Positions 5,669 to 8,152 of a DNA stretch of 8,152 nucleotides are shown piece by piece. Under the pieces are notes generated by a model that ran no database searches, was not told the origin of the DNA, and worked only from the letters and a program-made list of their open reading frames with translations. This stretch comes from Pseudomonadota bacterium (GTDB lineage: Bacteria > Pseudomonadota > Gammaproteobacteria > Pseudomonadales > Oleiphilaceae), in assembly GCA_023430625.1 (NCBI GenBank), contig JAEZAA010000069.1, positions 1 to 8,152 of the forward strand, in the 5' to 3' direction. Position 1 is the first letter of the stretch. Every line of letters begins with the position of its first letter. Both the position numbers and the translations under genes were made by a program.

Positions 5669-6181
5669 CTATTCCGGTCGGGGAGCGGCATGGCGCAATT
5701 GTTCGACCAGCTCGTCCAGCATGCCCTTCAACGCCACCACCTTCTCCAGTGGAACGCCGGTCGTATTGAGCATTGCCGCCGGGACACAGGCACAGCGCCC
5801 TTTCAGGTCGCTGCCGGCTTCGGTGAGGGTGATCTGCACCACGCGCTCATCCTCCGCGCTGCGCGTGCGGCGCACGTAGCCGAACTGTTCCAGGCGCTTG
5901 AGCAGGGGTGTGAGGGTGTTGGAATTGAGCAGCGCCCGTTCGCCAATATGGGATACCGAGCAGGGCGCATCCTCCCACAGGATCATCAGCACGATGTACT
6001 GGGGGTAGGTGAGCCCGAGCGGCTCCAACAGCGGCTGGTAGAGCCGCGTGACAAGCCGCGAAGCCGCGTAGAGTGGAAAGCAGAGTTGGCGGTCGAGTTG
6101 CAGGGACTCGTCCGCCGTGGGCAACGGTTGGGACATGGCGCTCATATCACTCATGACATCAGGTGAATGCCGATTATACAT
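5669..6181 (-). CDS. ohrR: MarR-family organic peroxide sensor and repressor OhrR
   Basis: A repressor that releases DNA when a reactive cysteine is oxidised by organic hydroperoxides. The sensing cysteine is C34 in L-C-F-P-L-Y-A-A-S-R. Y48 and Y59 (LTYPQY) sit where the two tyrosines that hydrogen-bond the cysteine lie in known OhrR proteins. The winged helix-turn-helix spans about 63-118, with the recognition helix SNTLTPLLKRLEQFG (87-101) and wing residues D111-E-R113. C74, C130 and C132 are also present; C130 or C132 could act as a resolving cysteine as in two-cysteine OhrR proteins. Starts at 6181 (170 residues, GGAGG five bases upstream), 6145 or 6136 (155 residues, nearer the family length) are possible. 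I kept 6181 for its ribosome site, though a perfect TATAAT overlaps its first codons. It begins 44 bp after ohr copy 2 and is probably co-transcribed with it. Confidence 0.93.
   Translation of the reverse strand: MYNRHSPDVMSDMSAMSQPLPTADESLQLDRQLCFPLYAASRLVTRLYQPLLEPLGLTYPQYIVLMILWEDAPCSVSHIGERALLNSNTLTPLLKRLEQFGYVRRTRSAEDERVVQITLTEAGSDLKGRCACVPAAMLNTTGVPLEKVVALKGMLDELVEQLRHAAPRPE
6173..6178 (-). promoter_or_regulatory. TATAAT box at the start of ohrR
   Basis: The minus strand reads TATAAT immediately after the ATG at 6181, with ATGAAC 16 bases upstream as a poor -35 box (three of six matches). If used, transcription would begin near 6166 and translation would have to start at 6154, 6145 or 6136. 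Without it, ohrR depends on the promoter of ohr copy 2. Confidence 0.3.
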
Positions 6182-6186
6182 GGCGC

Positions 6187-6191
6187 CCTCC
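6187..6191 (-). promoter_or_regulatory. Ribosome binding site supporting the 6181 start of ohrR
   Basis: GGAGG on the minus strand, five bases before the ATG at 6181. The inner ATG codons at 6154, 6145 and 6136 have no comparable site. Confidence 0.5.
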
Positions 6192-6225
6192 GCCGTTCAT
6201 CTCCCGTTTTCTAGCGCCGCCCTGA

Positions 6226-6639
6226 TTAACGCAGCACCACCTCAACATCGATATTGCCACGCACCGCATTGGAATAAGGGCAGACTTGATGAGCCAGGTC
6301 CAGCAGGGCCTGCGCCTGTTCCCGTGGAAGATCCGGAATAGTCGCTTCCAGTTTAACGGCAAGGCTAAAACCACCGGCATCATTCGGGCCAATGCCCACG
6401 GTGGCATCGATGCGGGTGCCGCTCAGCTTCACCTTGGCCTTGGACGCCACCAGATTCAGCGCGCTATCGAAGCAGGCCGCATAGCCGCAGGCGAAGAGTT
6501 GCTCGGGATTGGCGGCGCCACCGGTGCCACCCAATGCCTGGGGCATGGCCAGTTTCAGATCGATGATGCCGTCTTCCGTTTTTACCTGGCCGTTACGGCC
6601 GCCAGTGGCATAAGCGTGAGCTTCGTAGAGTGCTTTCAT
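6226..6639 (-). CDS. ohr: Organic hydroperoxide resistance protein Ohr, copy 2
   Basis: A 137-residue paralogue of the Ohr at 5135-5551, with the same expected reaction of reducing organic hydroperoxides. The catalytic cysteines are C56 (GYAACF) and C120 (HQVCPYS), with R15 and E46 in their conserved places. The extra cysteine before the active site (C51, FACGY) is shared with copy 1. The two copies differ in scattered, mostly conservative places and in one alanine (GGAAAN against GGAAN). This points to a duplication old enough for both to have been kept under selection. AGGAG seven bases before the ATG at 6639 fixes the start. It is the first gene of the minus-strand unit and lies directly behind the 20-bp palindrome at 6683-6702, so it is the most likely direct target of OhrR. 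Confidence 0.95.
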   Translation of the reverse strand: MKALYEAHAYATGGRNGQVKTEDGIIDLKLAMPQALGGTGGAANPEQLFACGYAACFDSALNLVASKAKVKLSGTRIDATVGIGPNDAGGFSLAVKLEATIPDLPREQAQALLDLAHQVCPYSNAVRGNIDVEVVLR

Positions 6640-6682
6640 GGGGTTCTCCTGTTGTTACAGCAAAATTTAATATCGAGCGTGA

Positions 6683-6702
6683 TTATATCGCGTGCGATAT
6701 AA
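6683..6702. promoter_or_regulatory. Perfect 20-bp inverted repeat, likely OhrR operator
   Basis: The site reads TTATATCGCGTGCGATATAA: nine-base arms TTATATCGC and GCGATATAA around a GT centre. It is AT-rich at its outer ends, as MarR-family operators often are, and lies 43 bases upstream of the first ohr gene. A TATAAT on the minus strand (6682-6687) is part of one arm and a TTGACA lies upstream, so a protein here would cover the core promoter. OhrR binding is inferred from position and symmetry. A degenerate second element (ATCGAGCGTGAT, 6672-6683) abuts it. Confidence 0.65.
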
Positions 6703-6728
6703 AATAGCGGAAGCGGAGAGAATGTCAA
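6701..6728 (-). promoter_or_regulatory. Likely promoter of the ohr-ohrR-ohr unit
   Basis: On the minus strand a perfect TTGACA (6723-6728) is followed after 16 bases by TATTTT (6701-6706, four of six matches). The predicted start of transcription falls inside the palindrome at 6683-6702, the usual place for a repressor to act. A TATAAT inside the palindrome (6682-6687) is an alternative -10 box, but it lacks a good -35 partner. Confidence 0.5.
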
Positions 6729-6741
6729 CTCGGCTAGTGTT

Positions 6742-6769
6742 GCCGGGGTGTCTTCATGTGAGCCCCGGC
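6742..6769. terminator. Hairpin after the flavodoxin-fold oxidoreductase gene
   Basis: GCCGGGG (6742-6748) and CCCCGGC (6763-6769) are exact inverted copies around a 14-base loop. It lies 31 bases beyond the stop codon of the minus-strand oxidoreductase gene and ahead of the ohr promoter, the right place to separate the two units. No T-run follows, so terminator function is uncertain. Confidence 0.4.
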
Positions 6770-6790
6770 CTGGTCCGAAAGCGTTACGCG

Positions 6791-6836
6791 GCAGGCGCCT
6801 TATTGCGCCGGATACTGCGCCTGCTTGAGCAGGCGC
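6791..6836. repeat. Three alternating copies of an 8-bp element able to form two exclusive hairpins
   Basis: GCAGGCGC (6791-6798), its reverse complement GCGCCTGC (6817-6824) and GCAGGCGC again (6829-6836). The middle copy can pair with the right one around a TTGA tetraloop or with the left one around an 18-base loop. The element spans the last codons and the stop of the oxidoreductase gene, so the two pairings cannot exist together in one transcript. Confidence 0.6.
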
Positions 6837-7405
6837 GCCAGGTGGGCGCAGTTGCGAGCCAGGCCTGCGGTTGCCTGTGCGACCTCGTCCGGCGTTTGCG
6901 GCAGATCCTTGTAATCGGTCTTCTGCATGGCCCGGCCCACCCAATAGGTGCTGCAACTGGCGGGAATGGTAAAGCCCACGTCGTTCAGTCCCTGAAACAG
7001 CTCGGCCACCACATGGTGGGCGCCATCTTCATTGCCGACCACGGCCACGGCGGCCACCCGGCCATAGGACACCAGCCGCCCCTGGTCGTCGGTTTCGCCC
7101 AGAAAGGCATCGAGCCGCTCCAACACCCGCTGGCAAACGCTGGAGTGATGCCCCAGCCAGATCGGCGTGCCGAGGATGAAGATATCGGCATCGAGAATCT
7201 TCTGGCGAATCCCCGGCCAGTCGTCACCGTCGCCTTCATCGGAGGTCACGCCCGGCTTGATGTTGTAGTCCACCGCACGCAGCAGCTCGCCTTGAACCCC
7301 CTGCTTCTTCAGTTCCTGCAATACCTGCGTCAGCAGCAAGTCGCAAGAGGATTCGGCGGGGGAGGGCTTCAGGGTGCAGTTGAGGGCAAGTGCTGCGAGA
7401 GACAT
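6800..7405 (-). CDS. Flavodoxin-fold NAD(P)H-dependent oxidoreductase (FMN reductase-like)
   Basis: A 201-residue protein with the flavodoxin-like fold of the NADPH-dependent FMN reductase / WrbA group, expected to bind FMN and reduce flavin, quinone or a related acceptor in the cytosol. The first strand LAALALNC (3-10) is followed by the phosphate-binding loop TLKPSPAESS (11-20). The isoalloxazine loop is L-G-T-P-I-W-L-G-H-H (78-87), after DADIFI. The third conserved region is AVVGNEDGAHHV (121-132). The frame stays open 21 residues upstream, but the ATG at 7405 has GAGGT five bases upstream and begins directly at the first strand. Its promoter is not obvious. It lies upstream of the ohr unit on the same strand, but a hairpin and a separate promoter part them. 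The substrate is unknown, and the shared redox setting is only suggestive. Confidence 0.88.
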   Translation of the reverse strand: MSLAALALNCTLKPSPAESSCDLLLTQVLQELKKQGVQGELLRAVDYNIKPGVTSDEGDGDDWPGIRQKILDADIFILGTPIWLGHHSSVCQRVLERLDAFLGETDDQGRLVSYGRVAAVAVVGNEDGAHHVVAELFQGLNDVGFTIPASCSTYWVGRAMQKTDYKDLPQTPDEVAQATAGLARNCAHLARLLKQAQYPAQ

Positions 7406-7410
7406 GGGCC

Positions 7411-7415
7411 ACCTC
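7411..7415 (-). promoter_or_regulatory. Ribosome binding site fixing the start of the flavodoxin-fold gene
   Basis: GAGGT on the minus strand, five bases before the ATG at 7405. The in-frame ATG at 7468 would add 21 residues ahead of the fold. Confidence 0.6.
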
Positions 7416-7599
7416 GGCAGGAGAGAAGGCTGGGTGAAGTACCCGCCAAGGCTACTGTCGCTACCCAAGCGGATTCAAGCACGCAGGGAGGCAGTGGCGA
7501 GAGAGGGCGAGTCCAATTGCTGCACAGAGGCTGATTTATGGTGATATTTGACGATTTGCTTTGATTTGTAAAACCTGCTTTCGCTATGCGGTACCTGGA

Positions 7600-7628
7600 G
7601 CTACAAGTATTGAGTCCTAATTTATAAA
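7600..7628 (+). promoter_or_regulatory. Possible promoter of the chemoreceptor gene
   Basis: GCTACA (7600-7605) and TATAAA (7623-7628) are 17 bases apart. The -10 box matches in five of six positions and the -35 box in three. The predicted leader is about 40 bases. A sigma-28 match was looked for upstream (TAAA near 7569 with GCGGTACC 15 bases on) but is poor. The rest of the 269-base gap from 7406 holds nothing else that I can recognise. Confidence 0.4.
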
Positions 7629-7662
7629 AAAGTCTTCTCCCTCGGATGACGACCATTTCATG

Positions 7663-7667
7663 AAGGA
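7663..7667 (+). promoter_or_regulatory. Ribosome binding site fixing the chemoreceptor start
   Basis: AAGGA lies seven bases before the ATG at 7675. It overlaps the codons that follow the in-frame ATG at 7660, which has no good site of its own. Confidence 0.65.
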
Positions 7668-7674
7668 ATATCAC

Positions 7675-8152
7675 ATGAGCTTTATCTCACGCTTCAGCAT
7701 TCGCACACGGCTACTGGTAGGCATCCTGCTGCCAGTTTTTTTGACGGCGGGGGTCGCCTGGCTGACGGTGGATCAGCTGCGCAGCCAGGGTGTTGCGGAA
7801 GTTGAACGGCTGCGGACCAACCTGATTGATGCTCACAAGGCTGGCCTGAAGCAGATCGTGGAAGCGGCACGTACGGCCATCGACGAGGCGTATACCGATA
7901 CCTCGCTGGACGAAACCGAAGCCAAGGACCGGGTTCGCGGCATCATCCGCTCCATGGGCTTCGGCACGAACAACTACATCTATGCCTGGACCTATGATTC
8001 CATCAACCTGGCATTTCGCCCCAACCCCAGCCTGGAAGGTCCATCCCGCAACTCCACGCCCGAGCGCAAGGAGTTGCTGCGCAACCTAATCGAGACCGGT
8101 CGTAACGGCCAGGGATTCCACGCCTACGACTGGGTCAATCCAGCCTCTGGCC
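7675..8152 (+). CDS. Methyl-accepting chemotaxis protein with Cache-type sensor, N-terminal part (cut by window edge)
   Basis: The first 159 codons are visible and the gene continues past the right edge. A short basic start (MSFISRFSIRTR) is followed by a membrane helix at about 13-32 (LLVGILLPVFLTAGVAWLTV). A charged helix at about 33-75 resembles the long first helix of a Cache domain. The sensor core then includes GFGTNNYIYAWTYDSINLAF (about 93-112), PNPSLEGPSRN and NGQGFHAYDWVNP. The tyrosine-rich strands, the N-P-x-L-E-G turn and the G-x-G-F-x-x-Y-x-W strand are typical of single Cache (sCache_2) periplasmic sensors. These proteins sense small ligands such as short organic acids in the periplasm. 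A HAMP and a signalling domain should follow but are out of view, so a histidine kinase or cyclase with the same sensor cannot be ruled out. AAGGA supports this start over the ATG at 7660. Confidence 0.82.
   Translation, partial: MSFISRFSIRTRLLVGILLPVFLTAGVAWLTVDQLRSQGVAEVERLRTNLIDAHKAGLKQIVEAARTAIDEAYTDTSLDETEAKDRVRGIIRSMGFGTNNYIYAWTYDSINLAFRPNPSLEGPSRNSTPERKELLRNLIETGRNGQGFHAYDWVNPASG

Noticed and set aside
6692..7534. 280-codon open frame on the plus strand across the flavodoxin-fold gene
   Set aside because: The minus-strand protein has a recognisable fold and a ribosome site. The plus frame has no motif and runs through hairpins and the ohr promoter.
7569..7595. Sigma-28 (flagellar) promoter for the chemoreceptor
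   Set aside because: TAAA followed after 15 bases by GCGGTACC matches the GCCGATAA box at only three positions, so a sigma-70-type site nearer the gene is preferred.

Overview
This window reads as ordinary chromosomal DNA from a GC-rich Gammaproteobacterium. The pyruvate kinase, Ohr/OhrR, MAPEG-free redox genes and chemoreceptor resemble those of marine or soil lineages such as the Alcanivorax, Marinobacter, Halomonas and Pseudomonas groups; the genus is only a guess. Nearly every base is coding. No tRNA, rRNA, insertion sequence, CRISPR array or phage gene was seen, and no gap without a gene exceeds 300 bases.

Left part (1-2450): the 5' end of a nitronate monooxygenase-like gene runs off the left edge on the minus strand. 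It is divergent from a ferritin-like di-iron protein of the 'predicted metal-dependent hydrolase' family. Next comes a two-gene unit: a small ribbon-helix-helix protein of the ParD-like family, overlapping by 8 bp a complete type I methionine aminopeptidase. A perfect 17-bp palindrome lies just upstream of this pair, where an autoregulatory operator would be expected. The aminopeptidase gene ends in a 15-bp-period tandem repeat that duplicates its stop codon.

Middle (2451-5134): a PykA-type pyruvate kinase on the minus strand converges with the aminopeptidase. It is divergent from a zinc-free medium-chain quinone-oxidoreductase-like enzyme on the plus strand, which ends at a strong GC hairpin shared with the convergent ohr gene.

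Right part (5135-8152): the minus strand carries ohr - ohrR - ohr, two closely related organic hydroperoxide reductases around a MarR-type peroxide sensor. A perfect 20-bp inverted repeat overlaps the promoter region of the unit. Upstream on the same strand is a flavodoxin-fold NAD(P)H-dependent oxidoreductase. Divergent from that, running off the right edge, is the start of a chemoreceptor with a Cache-type sensor domain.

The redox theme (nitronate oxidation, di-iron protein, quinone oxidoreductase, Ohr, flavin reductase) is suggestive of an electrophile and peroxide defence neighbourhood, but only ohr-ohrR-ohr is a convincing functional unit. The best candidates for something little described are the ParD-like/aminopeptidase pair with its operator and the duplicated-ohr arrangement.
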